Program-made: the position numbers and the translations under genes | Notes under the pieces: model-generated | The model's input: only the letters and a program-made list of their open reading frames with translations | Database searches by the model: none | Told to the model about the DNA's origin: nothing | Part shown: positions 1 to 14,699 of the stretch, one piece after another | How positions within the stretch are numbered: position 1 is the first letter of the stretch | Layout: each line of letters begins with the position of its first letter | Origin: Scylla paramamosain | Lineage: Eukaryota; Arthropoda; Malacostraca; Decapoda; Portunidae | Reading direction: 5' to 3' | Assembly: GCF_035594125.1 (NCBI RefSeq) | Contig: NC_087152.1 | Coordinates: 17,620,001 to 17,684,000 of the forward strand | DNA: 64,000 nucleotides

Positions 1-75
1 GTGAATTTGACTAATGATCTCTGTGGACTCTTCTTTATTCCCAAAGAATACAAACCAAAACCAAAAACAAACTCA

Positions 76-78
<3 letters not shown>

Positions 79-131
<53 letters not shown>
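79..131. repeat. (GA)n microsatellite
   Basis: Pure GA run. Confidence 0.97.
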
Positions 132-134
<3 letters not shown>

Positions 135-1675
135 CGGACCTTGATGTTACACTGCCAGACTTATTCCTCTGCCTATTTACGAGTATCTTAAATTTCAATT
201 ATGATCTATAACCTGAGGGGAGAATTCATCATGCGGTACATTTGCATAGTATTTTTGTTTCTGTTTTATTTTGTTAATCGCATCACGAGTAGAAATATTT
301 CCTCTGCATACTTTATTCAAGACTTTAATTTCACTTCAACTGCTCGGATCAAATTCACAGTTATTATTATTGCTATTTGAATCAACGCGTTATCTAGACC
401 CAGTTACTCTTCAATATATTAATTTACTTGTATTTAAGAATTCAGCTCAGTTTAGTATTTTGTTCCGATGAAAATTACAGATTATACTAGAATCTACTTC
501 ATCCTTTGTGGTTTTTGTCCCAGCATTATCTTATCAAAAGCACTACACTCTTTATTAATTCTATTACGAACTGTTTTCCTCCCAGCATATTTAACAATGA
601 TTTTTCTCTATTACAATAAATTTAGACTAAATTCACATCATGCATTAGATTCTAGGTTATCCTTTGCTTTTTCTTTTTATCAGACCGAGCATTATCTTAT
701 CAATGCACCACATCCTCAGTCACTCCCCACAGCATTAGCTCATGATTTAATTTCTATCATAATAAATTCAGACGAAATTATCAGCTTTTACTTGATTCTA
801 GTTCTTCCTTTGCTGTTTGTTTTTTGTTTTTTTCTTTATGTTCCATCGTTATCATATCAAAAGTATCATACCCTTAATTAATTCTATAACCAACTGCTTT
901 CCTCCTCCGAGAATATTAATTCATGGTTCCATATCTATCACAATAAATTTAGATGAAATTCATAATTTGCAATATTATTTAAATCATTATTCTATCCATT
1001 TTCTTAGCGTTATCTCGTAAACTATACCTCAGACGTAATTATTCCTCTTATCAATTTTTCAACCCTTATATTTAAATGCAAACCATTCACAACTATGACC
1101 ACGGTTCACTGCATCTGGATATTTCCTTCTTGCAATCTTCAGTTGTGTTATAATTACCACGCATCGGACAGTCACTCAAGGCGACGGAAGGCTGCGGTGA
1201 GGAGAGGCGTGAGGGTGGCCGGGGCGCATCATAAGGGGCACCACCAGCGCCTGCAGGAGTGGACGTGAGGACGGGCCTAACTGTACCCTGGGTCGTGTGT
1301 CCCGCGTGCTAGTTTTAAAAGGAGGTTCACGTCAGGTTCACATCAGGTTCGCGTCTCCACGCCACGCACCGCCCCGGCCAGGCCTCCTCTACGCTGACCT
1401 CATTCCACGAGCACTTCACTGACCACTTGACCGTCCTGGTGTTTTTTTGCTGCCTTCTTGATTTTACAGCTGCGCGGCGGCTTCCATTGCAATGCCACCG
1501 TCTGTGTCCCCTTAAACCTTTACTTTTTACTCAAGTGAGAGAATTGTTTTTTTCTCTTAGGTAAATGTCACTTCGGTCTAAGGGTGATTTATGTGATTTT
1601 GTATCATGTATGTAATTGATTCGATAACTTGGAATTTATCAAAACAGGAAATGTTTGTCTCTTACGCGCGGATAA

Positions 1676-1679
<4 letters not shown>
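132..1679. other. Intergenic: AT-rich, then a GC-rich patch
   Basis: AT-rich to about 1080 with short chance frames. A CpG-rich patch at 1150-1420 carries the DR5-like repeats. No coding exon is recognised. Confidence 0.6.
1322..1353 (+). promoter_or_regulatory. Three direct repeats of GGTTCA with 5-bp spacers (DR5-like)
   Basis: GGTTCA at 1324, GGTTCA at 1335 and GGTTCG at 1346 have an 11-bp period, in a GC-rich stretch (about 1150-1420). GGTTCA fits the nuclear-receptor half-site RGKTCA. No gene start is recognised nearby. Confidence 0.3.

Positions 1680-1738
<59 letters not shown>
1680..1738. repeat. (CA)n microsatellite
   Basis: Pure CA run. Confidence 0.97.
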
Positions 1739-1740
<2 letters not shown>

Positions 1741-2589
1741 TACATGCACACTAATGCTCCTTTTACATTTGCAAACATTTGTTATTCATTTCAACAACAC
1801 GTCAACACATCTAATATCAACAAAAAGAAAATTCAACACCGTCAAAGGATAATTATTTAGATTTCAAACATTTTCTTTAGTTCGATGTGATGTAAGGTAA
1901 ACAACTAAACGGCTCAAGAAGATGATAGTGACAACAGACAGACGGACAAGTAAACCCAGGCAGTAACAGAAAAATAGAAAACTCAATAAACATAATAAAT
2001 AAATATGAAAAAAAAAAAATACACAAGCATAACAGTGACAGGCGTAGACAAATAAACGTACACAAATGAACTGGAAAATATACATCCATAAAGTGACAGA
2101 GAGAATGAAGGAAAATATATCGAAAGAAATTATATATTCAAGATAATGACAAGTAAACAACACGCACAAATAGAGAGAGAAAAAAAAAAAAAGACAAAGA
2201 GAGATAAACAGATAGGCTGGGAAATAAATAAAAAAAAAATACATAGAACAAGACAGACAAAGATAAAAATTACGATCAACACACAGTACTCACCACCACT
2301 ACCAGCATCAGCACCAGCACCACCAGCACCACCAGCACGAGCTCAAAAGGGACCAGCCAGCCACACACAGTAGTCACTCACCTGGAATGTAAAGAAAAGA
2401 ACAACGGTCTCATGCCTGAACCACAGTAATGCACACAAAAAAGACTTTTTACTTATATACTTTTCCCCCCTCTCCTTTAATACGTGGCTTGCCGGTAGAC
2501 TCTCTGAGATGCCGCCGTGAGACACCACAATGTCCTCCACGCTTATAGATCACTTACACGAGAATAGAGTGTCATAGAGAAATATCGTT

Positions 2590-2698
<109 letters not shown>

Positions 2699-3192
2699 CT
2701 GTCAGTCTGTTTCTCTGTCTACCTGTCTCTCCGCATAGCTGTCTGTCTTTCTTTCGTATCTTTTTTTTAACTGGTTACCATGTACTCTTTGAAGCCTTAT
2801 CCGTACTTGTATTTAAAGAGTATGTGCGAAAACATTTCTGGATTAAGGAAATGTTTTAGTCGCTCGAAGGTGTAATGACGTAGCTTGCACAAAACGGAAA
2901 CTCGGTGGCAGTTTCCATGAAAAAAAAAAAAACACACACACACACGTGCACGAGGAAAAACAGTCCAACCCGACTGGAATCTTTTGATTTACAAGTCTTT
3001 TTTTTTATGGCAGCAATTAATTAAGCTCTATTTTGCGGTTTTGTTTTTTTTAAACCTTTGAATGATTCCTTTACACTTGCAATTATTAAACGAATACAAC
3101 AGATAGTCATAAATCCAGTTAAGAAACTAAATTCAATGCAGTTTTTCTTCATGCTGTCACGACTGACCCACACCACACAGCACGACCACACA

Positions 3193-3194
<2 letters not shown>

Positions 3195-3257
<63 letters not shown>
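3195..3257. repeat. (CA)n microsatellite
   Basis: CA run. Confidence 0.97.
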
Positions 3258-3260
<3 letters not shown>

Positions 3261-4239
3261 GTTGTCTGAAGGTCAGCAGAACCGGAGCTCATTAATGAGG
3301 TTGTGGAGGAAGGAAGTCTGGTGTCCAAATTCCGGTGGCAGCCGCAGCGGGACACAGCCACTTTCCCTCCGCCGCGAGGCCCAGCGGTGCCCCGTTGCGC
3401 TGCTTGGGCCTCCAGTGAACAAAAAATACCTTGCCACTTAGTAAAGAGTCATAAGTTTTGTATTCAAGTTTAACAGCATGCCTAATTTATACTTTCAGCG
3501 GGCTCTTTTCCTTTTTTTTTTTTATTCCTGATAATTTTGTCACAATTATCCGGAGCTCCTTTTACATAAAAATAAACGCCCGTTTTATCTCAAGTGTGTT
3601 AAAAATAATTTGGTCATTAAATCCTACCAAAAATAATTGCATACTTAATTTTTATCCTGTAATCTAACCCACCATTGCCCTGACCGAATTGAGATATGGC
3701 CTGACCTATTCTAACGTTATTTAATCCTGAACTATAACCTATCACCTAAATCAACTTGAACATACCTGACATGATATAAACAAGTCTAAAAAAGAAAAAA
3801 AGAAGCATTTCCTCCATAAATCCAGAAACCTTTCTAATAACTTTAAGTGACACGTTCTCCACTAAATTTATGAGTGTTTTGACTTTCTTTCTATTTGCGA
3901 CAGGAAACGTTACCCAGATGTCAAAGAAACCTGTGGAACTCTCTGCCTGCTGCTGGCTCTCTACCTTCTTATGGCTTGAACTAAGGGAGGAGAATCAAGA
4001 CACCTCTGGAACTAAGTACATCTTGTTTAGAATTTTCTTTCTCTCAAGTTTTTTCTTTTTTTTCTTTTTTGAAGAGTGACTATTTAAACGAGTAATCCTT
4101 GTTCCATTTCCTTTACATGTGCAATAAAGAAACTATAAACCCATTTTTCGAGAGCAATAGTTAAATTAAAGGAATAATTTCTTGTCCTTCACAGATCTCC
4201 AAGACATATACAATAAAAAATAAATAAATATTAATAATA

Positions 4240-4445
4240 ACAGTAATACTGCTTTATCGAGACCCAGGGCGAGGAATAAGCCCTTGGACTGACGGGTTCC
4301 CTTTTCCCTCAGGTTTTTGAGGAGCAACAATCAAACGAGTATTTTCTAGTACTCTGTAGATCTATTCAAATCTAAAATAAAAATCATATTAACACCGCAT
4401 TACTGAGACCCAGAGCGAGGATGGACCCCCCTGGACTGGCGGCTG
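4240..4445. repeat. Duplicated segment, 146-bp spacing
   Basis: GAGACCCAGGGCGAGGAATA with CCTTGGACTGACGGG, and GAGACCCAGAGCGAGGATGG with CCTGGACTGGCGG, are two copies whose anchors lie at 4261 and 4407. Confidence 0.75.
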
Positions 4446-4699
4446 TCAAGAGATGAATTGCAGTATTTTACTTGCATCGCGTGGACTGACACACTTGATG
4501 GTCGATGCTTTCCTGTTTTCCTGGTGTAATTTATGGCCTCCCGCTCATCCCCGTTGCTTCGGTTAAGAGCAGCGGTAACGCACCACTTTATAGGGACTGA
4601 AGACGTACTGTGTAACTGGCTTTTCTCGTTTCATTAAAGATCCATACTCTAAAACGTTTCTCTGTCTTAATTCGGCCACTTTGAAGCGGTTACAAGGCA

Positions 4700-4860
4700 G
4701 CGCGAGTTATTGGTGTTTTCAAAGGAGCTAGTTCTGGTGATGATTTGACATGCATCCTGTATCATCAAAAGAGGAAATGAGTACAAGAACCCAACTATTA
4801 TCATCTCTATGGCCTTTGAAAATAGACCATATGAGAGAACAAAGCGTTTAAGAATACAAG
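4700..4860 (-). mobile_element. MITE-like element, reverse orientation
   Basis: TTATCATCTCTATGGCCTTTGAAAATAGACC and an AAAGCGTTTAAGAATAC end match the family in reverse complement. The inner half is shortened. Confidence 0.6.
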
Positions 4861-5628
4861 TCGAAGGAAAAATGTACAATATCACTGTAATATCCAAATG
4901 TTCCAGTGACAGACATAACCGTTGCTTCACTAGTGGAAAGCAGAGCCCCATAACACGAGGTGGCGGTATCTTCTGACGGACCGCCAGCACTTCGCCAGAG
5001 TTTATTGGAGCTTGGGAGGCATCTCGGGAAACTTGAACACATTATGGAAACCACAGTAATAGAAAGAAGGAAAGACGGAAGGTGAGAATGAATGAAAGAA
5101 TGAATAAGTGAATGGGGGATGGAAGGAAGAAGAGGAAGGAAAGAAGAAAACAGAAGGAAAGAAAAGAAAAGAAGCAAAGACGAAGATAATAGGAAGGAAA
5201 TCAAATACTGAGAAAATTGAGAAAATTGAGAAAAAAATAAAGGAAGAAAGAAAACGAAAGAAAAATAAGAAAAAAGAAGATGTCATTGAACACTTTAACA
5301 GAAAACACGAGGAAAGGAATAAGGAAAACACAAAAAAATGAAAGAAAAGGAGGAAAGAAAGGAGAGAAAAGGAGATATAGAGCAATATACTCGTCAAAAC
5401 TGAGCACTGAGCCCTTCAAAACTTTTCCTTCGTCATTTATCTGTCCGAGGCAGCATCAGGAAAAGTGAATGATGGAGTTACGAGTCCTACGCTTTTATAT
5501 GATACTTCACATCTGAATATTCGATGATAAACCCTTTTAATATTTTTTTTTTCACATACGCGAGAATTATGTATTGCAATTGGCTGAATAAATAAAGCAA
5601 GTCAGGAATGTATGTACAGTATTGACCC

Positions 5629-5659
<31 letters not shown>

Positions 5660-5836
5660 AGCAAGGTTCAATGAGCCATGAGGGTGTGCTGCAAGAAGTG
5701 AATCAGCACGGAACAGCACACCTGCTTAAGCCAAACCCTACACGCTTGAGTGCTGTGTTGCTCTCTTCCTGTTACTTACTGCCGTTTGCAAGGGTTATGC
5801 AACAGAACGACTCTGCGCGGTTGTTTGTGTATACTT

Positions 5837-5837
<1 letters not shown>

Positions 5838-5920
<83 letters not shown>
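5838..5920. repeat. (GA)n microsatellite; short (CA)n at 5632-5659
   Basis: GA run; a 28-bp CA run lies 180 bp upstream. Confidence 0.97.
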
Positions 5921-5923
<3 letters not shown>

Positions 5924-6079
5924 GCGTGGCTGAAAGAATATCTGTTTACACAACACAGCATGCATAATAGACGCCCGTATAAGTTGCATTAAGTTGCACT
6001 GGTGCGTGTTGTGCATGGTAAGTTCTGTGTGCCTTGTGGATGCTTGGGTTTGTGTTGGTTTTGGTAGAGATAATAAATT

Positions 6080-6285
6080 TCTTATTCTTAAACGCATTGC
6101 TCTCTAGTTAGGATTATTTTCAAAGGCCACAGAAACGTTTATTTTTGGCTCCTTGTGTATCTTTTCTCTTTGATGGCACCTGATCCTTGTTAATTTATCT
6201 CTGTAATCACGAAAATACTTTTAAAAACTCCACTAACTCCTACTGCGAGTTATTAGAAGCAGCTGAGATCAGATGTCGAACCTAA
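6080..6285 (+). mobile_element. MITE-like element, same family
   Basis: It starts CTTATTCTTAAACGCATTGC, then has ATTTTCAAAGGCCACAGAAA and later CACGAAAATACTTTTAAAAA. The far end is diverged. Confidence 0.6.
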
Positions 6286-7274
6286 GAGGGGAAGAAAAAT
6301 CCCTGTAGCGTAGATTTCTATCACTGGGAGTACCACGAAGGGTGTTCTTGACGTGCCAGGCTTGTTTTTCGCTCTCAGGTACACCTCATTGTTCCTAAAG
6401 CATTTGGAGTTAAAGAGAGGAGGGTCAAGAAATATTTGGAACTAAATTGGTTTCCATTCTTGGATTATCTTTTTTTTATTTCTATTTATGGGGAGGAAAC
6501 GAATTAGCAGACTTTTTTTTTTTTTTTTGCCGCCCCTGCTCGGTCTCCACAGCGCAAAGAAAACACTGCTACATACAGATCCGGTCTACGCAAGCATTGC
6601 ATAATTGTTATAATGTATTTTTCCAGAGACAATGGCGGCGATGCAACGCGACCGGACACAATGGTACGATGGCCAGTGTGTGACTACCACCACCACCGCC
6701 ACCGCCTCCGCCAGGAGCAGCCCGGGTCCCAGCTGAGCACATCTGCGCTGCCGGAAGTACGATAAATGCAGCCATTATGCGTATCTCACTCACTCACGAG
6801 ACATTTTTACTTCACTAATCGACTTATCATTATGAGGAACACGAGACTACAGTAAATCTGAGCGTTAAGGTGAATGGTAATCGGCAGGAACGACGCGGTG
6901 CTTCAGAAAAGTAAGTGAATGAATGAATGAATGCCTGACTAACCCACATCAGCATTGAGCGTATTACCGCCGCGCTCATGGGATCAGATCATGTCTGGCG
7001 TTCACTCTCCTTCAACAAGAGCTGTGTAGCGGAGAGGCGGCGGAGACTAGTGGAACCCCGGGTAGCATGCGAGCCGCGTGTGTTCCTTTCACGTCAGGGG
7101 AAAGTTTTAGCAGCCTCGGTGACCAAATTACTGAGGCGTGGCCCACAATCTGGCGCTGTCGCTCAGGGCTACGGTCCGCGCCGGCATGACACTCAGCCTT
7201 ATTGTGCAGGTGTTGCTCTGCCAACCCTCTCACCCTCACCTGTCTGGGGCCCGGGCTCTGAAATGTGTCTGAAG

Positions 7275-7470
7275 GGTGTCTTATTTTCGCTGCTTTCGAC
7301 AGGGTCTAGTGAAAGTTATTAGGGTTTCAAGGGACATTCCATATGATTCTAGTGATAGTTTAACTAGGATTCTACATCACCACTGATAAAACTCATATGA
7401 GATCCTGACTGATTATCTCTAGAGCCTTTGAAAATAAACTTTATGGGAATCTGAAGCGTTCAAGGATACG
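7275..7470 (-). mobile_element. MITE-like element, reverse orientation
   Basis: The plus strand reads ATGATTCTAGTGATAGTTTA, ATTCTACATCACC, CTAGAGCCTTTGAAAATA and ends GAAGCGTTCAAGGATACG, the reverse complement of the family core and end. Confidence 0.65.
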
Positions 7471-8964
7471 AGGCTTTGACTTTTCTTTTCTCTGAACACT
7501 TCACGTTAAGAATGAAGGTGTCAACACTTTGGGTGCCCTCTAGTGTCTTTATGTTCTTTATTACGTGGATCACAAGTTTGGAGCTGAATGGCATCATCCC
7601 GTTCACGCCTCGCCGGTCTATTCATCCTGACACACTCGCTCTCAACGCCAACATTCTTTAGAAACTCAAGACCTGATGTGTCACTTTTACAACTCTCAAC
7701 TGGTACTCCATCTCCCCTCCTCTTCTCTCCCTAGACTCGCCCTACACTCTTCATCTCAACCCTGTTCCAAATATTTTTTTCCTCTCGGTCTCACCTCTTC
7801 AGCTTCAAGCGCATGGCGTGTTTGAATACAAGTACATTCTTTGTCCACACGTTTCATATTCCCTTTTCCTTTCGAAAGACTACACCTTTATTATGTGTAG
7901 AGTTTCAGGATAATAGAATACCTGAGGCTCTTGCACTGCTATAATGCCGGGGAGTCTGAGGCATGGGGGAAATGTTTGTGTTCTTGAGATTATCAGGTGT
8001 GAACGTCTCCCGTTGTCTCTGGCACGCTACGAGGCTGAGCTACGACATTACTGCTACTGCTGTAAGTCAAGGCGTAAGGTAAGTTTACCTATCTGTGGGG
8101 ACGCTCCTCCTCTTCCTCTTCGGTTCCTGCGTCTCATTAGCCGCGTCAGGTTACCTCTGGCAAAAGAAAGTCGATAAAAAGAGAACAACCCATTTACTTT
8201 TTTTTGCGGATGAGCTGCAGCGAACCAGACGCATCTAACCTTATGTAACAGCGCTACTTCAGGTGTGACAATACGAGTGTTACCTGTTACTTCCACTGCT
8301 ACATAAGCTGCGTGACGTGCAAGTTTCTATAAGAAAAACTAACTTTTCTAGATGTCAAATTTATAAGAAACGATAGTTTTTGTTTTTGTACAGGCGACTG
8401 AACAAAAAAAAAAAAAAAAGAATAAAAACACTTAATTGCCGATTTGCTAAAAGCTAACTAAATGAGACTTCCAGTTTAGTCCAGATGTCTTGATACTCCT
8501 CTTTTAAAATAATTCAAGTCGTCGGAAGGAGAAGAAGAAACAGAAAATTCCAGAGTTTACGAATTTTTATCCTTCATCCCGTACTTTCTCACCACCAAGT
8601 CCCACACACCTCCCCTATACATACAAACACAAACAGGCACATGAATATTTTACCACCATACCAATCATAGCATTCCTGCACTGACAGCTTCAATGATCTA
8701 TCCTTGAGAACACGCCTACGAGATGATGTCATATTCGCACCCAACTAACAGGACACACGCGGCTCCAATATAACAGTACATTGAGGGACAGGGACACATA
8801 TTTGATGCAGGGAAGATAAGGAGATCGTGGCCACCTATCCGGGATCATTCAAGGGGACCAGCTATGAGAGTCTGATACCTTCATGATTGATTTTGTAAAC
8901 AGAACGTAACTTATATTACCAATAATATTTTGTTCGGAGGAATATATGTGTTGGGTGCCCATGA

Positions 8965-9080
<116 letters not shown>

Positions 9081-9385
9081 GACACACCCATCTCACCTAT
9101 CCACCTAAGTACATACACACGCACATACATACAACCACACACATTCTATAACCCAGCACAAGCAGCCCAGAGTTCAGAGGGTCAGTGAAGTACCTCCTGC
9201 GGCCACAACAGTCCGTCCTTGCCCATGAACACTAGCCTGGGGGGCAGGAAAGAGACACTGCGACCTCTAATACTCAGGCGGCCGCTGGAAATCCCGAAAA
9301 TCATAAGTGGCGAACGGTGTCATATGAAATGTACTGGAAAAATGAGCGAATTCCGACGTATTTTCCAAGGAAATTCAGGCAAAAC

Positions 9386-9677
9386 CTTCTTCTTTATCTT
9401 TCCTTGGTCCAGACTCACTAAGCTTGGCCAAGGAAGAGAGTAAAAGCTTTCTTCTTTAACCTCCTTAAATCAGAATTCAGTAACGTTGGCCAAGGAAGAT
9501 GAAATAAGACGTCTCTATCTTTCTCGGTCCCAGACTCAGTGAGGTCGCCCGAGGAAGATAACAGCAAGCCTTCTTCTTGATCTTCCTTAGATCTGAATTG
9601 AGTGAGGTTGATCGAAGTAAAAGTGTCTTTCTCTACTTTCCAGATCAATAGGGTTGGTCAAGGAAGAGAGAGTAAGT
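9386..9677. repeat. Degenerate minisatellite, about 60-bp units
   Basis: Five diverged units follow the scheme CTTCTTTATCTTTCCTTGG ... GTTGGCCAAGGAAGAGAGTA. Each unit carries TTCCTTGG and its reverse complement CCAAGGAA, so each can fold into a hairpin. Confidence 0.75.
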
Positions 9678-10654
<977 letters not shown>

Positions 10655-10839
10655 TCTCAACTTATCTCTCTTAAAAGTTAATGAAAGTAAATAAAAAAAA
10701 AAAAAGACATAAAGTTGGCCAATATATTTTTGAGTCTCTTTCGCTATACTGCTGTTAAAGTTATGAGTGTTTTTGGTGGTCATTATTATGAAAAGGCAAG
10801 TTCAAATTGTTCTGAGAAAAATTTATTGCCTTAGCCCTC

Positions 10840-11048
<209 letters not shown>

Positions 11049-11204
11049 CACCACCATTATCGCACCGTAAACTCGTACCTTCAGCACTTGCTCCCTGCCA
11101 CGGCGATAGTTGAAAGAAAACCTTTGTCGCGCCTTACTCAAGGTAGAAGATATTATTCCGAGTTCACCCGCCTCTCACGCGTCGCATGCACCCACACCCA
11201 CCCA

Positions 11205-11243
<39 letters not shown>

Positions 11244-11339
11244 ACACACACACACACTTCCCATCCACCACAACTGTAATGAGAAGCAAGAGATGATAGT
11301 TTGTTGTAAGATCCCTCGGGTCTCATAACGTTTTCTCAA

Positions 11340-11480
11340 GTACGTGCCGCATAAGAGCACAAGAAAATAAGAGAAGCTCCAAGAGGTTATTAGGTCTACA
11401 CGTGGCAGTCCTTGTATGAAACACGGCCGCCTATATCACGTATCATCCATCGGAGCCCATAACTTTTTTTTTTTATTCGG
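11340..11480 (-). mobile_element. LINE 3' fragment, reverse orientation, diverged
   Basis: CATAAGAGCACAAGAAAATA, GAGAAGCTCCAAGAGG and TAGGTCTACACGTGGCAGTC correspond to the reverse complement of the same LINE tail. It lies immediately before the 11485 copy in the same orientation. Confidence 0.6.
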
Positions 11481-11484
11481 GTAC

Positions 11485-11680
11485 GCACCACATAAGAACA
11501 TAAAAGCATAAGTAAACAAGGGAAGCTGTAGGAAGCCATCATGCCTTAACGTGGTAGTCACTTTATAAACACGCCTACCTACATATTTCCACCTATCATC
11601 CCCATCCATAAAATTTGTCTAATCTTCTTTTACGGCTCCCTATTGACTTAGCATAACCGTGATGACATTCTTAGCTATTA
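11485..11680 (-). mobile_element. LINE 3' fragment, reverse orientation
   Basis: On the plus strand ACATAAGAACATAAAAG, AAGGGAAGCTGTAGGAAGCC, CCACCTATCATCCCCATCC and GTCTAATCTTCTTTTACGG are the reverse complement of the 21775 family in the right order. Confidence 0.7.
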
Positions 11681-12069
11681 CAGTAGAGTGCTATTCATCT
11701 ACTAGCATGAAGGGTCACTTGTCTTTAATGTGTGGAAAGGAACTCGTATGAGACAAAAGAACACAAAGGAAAAAAAAATGACTAGCAGTATAGACACTCT
11801 TTGGCAGTTTATTACGGAGACAATTTCATTCCTGTCAGTAGATATTCTTACCACCACCATCACTACAAGCCACGTTCATTTTCTCCCTTCTTTAATCTTT
11901 TGTGAAATTGGTTACAGCTCTTAAAAATGCCGAGCACTTCATCTCAGGGACGGAAAAATTTCTCGGTCACTTTCCCGTCGCCAAAAAATGCTACTGCTGC
12001 TGGTGGGGAGGGTCAACAGAAGCACCGTCATCATTACTTGGCCACTTGACGCAGTTATAAATATATCGT

Positions 12070-12650
12070 GACTCTCTTTCCCTCGTTTGATTTATACACG
12101 GTTTTTTTTTTTTTAGTTTTTATCTGGGTGAATGATCAATTATTTACAAGGTTCCTTTTGCGCTGTTCTAAATGTAGCATAGTCTTTGTCTTATCTGAGT
12201 TATGTGGGTGAGTATCTTTTTTTTATCTATTTTCTTTCTCTTGTCCGATTTATGTACGTCTTTTTTTTTAATGCGAGTGAATGACCAGCTATGTACAGGC
12301 TACTTGGCGTGGTTCTGAATGTATAATGGCTGCCATTCTACGGTCTCTGTTATGTGCCTACGTCTCTTTAACTATTTTCTTCTTGTTTGATTTATTTACC
12401 TCTTATTTATATCTCTGTGAATGACCAACTAGAAGCTACTTTGTGCAGTTCTGAACATACCATGCTTGTTCTTCTCTTGTCTGTGTTACATAGTTGCATA
12501 TTTGTATCTTACTTTCTCTTTGTCTGATATACGTAAGTCCTTTTTTCCACATAACTAACCAAATATAAGCTATTTTACGCAGTTCTGAATATGTCTTAGG
12601 TATCATTCTCTTGTCTGTGTCACGTACATTTTTCATCTATCTAACCAACC
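12070..12650. repeat. Degenerate tandem repeat, about 140-bp units
   Basis: Four units are recognised by TTGATTTAT/CCGATTTATGTACG, GTGAATGACCA, GCAGTTCTGAA and CTCTTGTCTGTGTTA. The anchors TTTGATTTAT-like occur at about 12086, 12246, 12386 and 12524. Confidence 0.75.
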
Positions 12651-13139
12651 ATGAGTAGTAAGCCACTTAAGCAACACCGAGGCGTAAGTGCCATCCTTCC
12701 ATTGTTCCCTGCCGCGCCGCCCACTCTCACTACGAGTCTCTCACCGAAAGCGTCATTATCCTGACATTTCCCAGATGTAACCCACACCCCCACAGCGCCT
12801 TTTCCCATGCTGAAAGTTTACTACGGCGATTATCTTTTTTGTAACCTTCGCAAGAAATGGTGTCATCACTTCGTATTCAATCGCGCGGTGCTCCATCATC
12901 GCCGCCACTTTCACACACGTCACGGCTCACGCATCCGTCCCCCACTGCGTTCAAAAGGAGGCTGTCTGCAGCGGGTTGCGGCTTTGTATTGGCTGGTGAT
13001 CGCGAGCTCTCGTGCAAATGGGGCGAGGCGAGGCAAGTCATGAATGAATAGCCTTTGGAATTCCATTTATATGTAGGTGCAAAATTTGTTGGTTTTCTAG
13101 CCTCAAAGACCTCGTTCTCAGCTTGTTCGTGTGCTGAGG

Positions 13140-13290
13140 AGATTGAGGTGATGGTGGTGGAAGAGGAGGAGGAGGAGGAGGAGGAGGAGGAGGAGGAAGA
13201 GGAGGAAGAAAGTAAGAAGGAAAGAAAGAAGGAAAAATAAAGAGAAAGAGAAAGAGAAGAAGGAGGAGGAGAAGAAGGAGAAGGAGGAGG
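13140..13290. repeat. (GGA)n purine tract
   Basis: Nearly pure purines on the plus strand for about 150 bp, mainly GAG/GAA triplets. Confidence 0.95.
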
Positions 13291-13659
13291 AGGCTACCTT
13301 CAAAGAAAAAATCGGAGAGAATCATTAAAAAAAAAAAAATCCGGACCATCTATGGAAGTGTCTGAACGGTAGCTTGGGTCAGAGAGTCAAGTTTCGCGGC
13401 CTACCACACACATCCACACACATCCCAGCATCTATTTTTCTCCTCCATTTTCCGTATTAACTCTTAGAAATGCAGTTTAGGTTATCTTCACGAGGGCACT
13501 GGCGGTCACTTCCAGTCTGGCTTGGCGAGGGGCTGCTTGATTTAATGCAGTGGTGTCTCATGAAAGTCCACAGCGTCACCTGGTCGCCACTTGACACTGT
13601 AAGAAGGATGTCTGGGAATGTGCGACTGATACACTTAAATGGACGCGAGAAACTTAAGC

Positions 13660-13860
13660 CACTGGAGGAATTAAGACGCATTATCCTTATTTTCAAACGC
13701 TCAGAGATCTCATTAGGACAAATTTTGAAGCCCACAGAGATGATCAATCGGGACGAGAGTATGATTCCCCCCCCCACTGAAGATGTAAAATATTTGTAAA
13801 ACTAACATTAGAATCACGAAGAACACCACTGCAAGCCACAATAACATCCACTAAAGGCAG
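13660..13860 (+). mobile_element. MITE-like element, diverged
   Basis: AGCCCACAGAGATGATCAATCGGGAC, then GAAGATGTAAAATATTTGTA, ACTAACATTAGAATCACGAA. It lacks a clear left terminal repeat. Confidence 0.5.
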
Positions 13861-14119
13861 GTAAATTTTGTTGAGAAAGGTCAGCGAAACAGTTGAGAAT
13901 GCGGTTTCAGTCCCAGGACTTCATGTTGTTGTGGCGACGCCTACCAGTTTCCAGTTCCTAGTTTCCGCGTTCACTTCTCTCATGTGCTGGCCGCTTGTCC
14001 CTTGTGGCGAGGAGTCAAGTCCGCGGTGCTCGTGTACTGTTATCACTCCTGCTCTTTCCACTCATTTTAAACTAATATAAGCCTGAAATACGTGAGATTC
14101 CATGGAGCTTTCTGAGGGA

Positions 14120-14168
14120 TGGTGCTGGCGGTGGTGGTGGTGGTGGTGGTGGTGGAGGTGGTGGTGGC
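14120..14168. repeat. (TGG)n trinucleotide repeat; (CAT)n at 14437-14480
   Basis: GTG/TGG triplets with interruptions, and CATCAT triplets 300 bp further. Confidence 0.9.
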
Positions 14169-14699
14169 TGCAGTGAGAAAGTATCACTAATGGATATGAA
14201 TTGCAAATCTATCGCAGGCTATTAAGGAGTCAGGCAGGTGTTGTGTCTAGACGGAGCTAGGGATGGTTGAGGGAGGGCTTGGGTTGGGGATGGGGTGTGG
14301 GGATAGGAAAGAGAGAGAGGATGGTGGGGGCGGGCTTAAATGGAAGATAAGTGAATAGGATGTGCAAAGCGAAAGGTTGTTAATGGTGGTGGTGCTGGTG
14401 GTGATGAGAGTGACTTATAGGATCTAAAGTGTCTGTATCATCATCATCACTATCACCATCATCATCATCATCTCCATCACCACTTCCCTCAGCATCTACG
14501 GTTTCACTGCGGGTTAATGGCCTCTCCCAACTTGCCCCCCCCTCCTCACCCATACCTTCTCCACTATCAAGTTAAACAAAATTCAACCTTGGAACAATAA
14601 TCCCTGCGACACACACAGGTTTTCACACCAGCCATTGCATTGTGTGGCATGAATTCCGTGCCGGAGATCCCAAGACGGTCTTCCTATCACAAGGAGAGA

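Noticed and set aside
3660..3780. CCTAACC-like and CCTGACC-like motifs suggesting telomeric repeats
   Set aside because: No tandem TTAGG array; only scattered similar words.
5002..5397. Overlapping frames on both strands (Ser/Phe-rich and Lys/Glu-rich)
   Set aside because: A purine-rich tract makes both strands open by composition alone.
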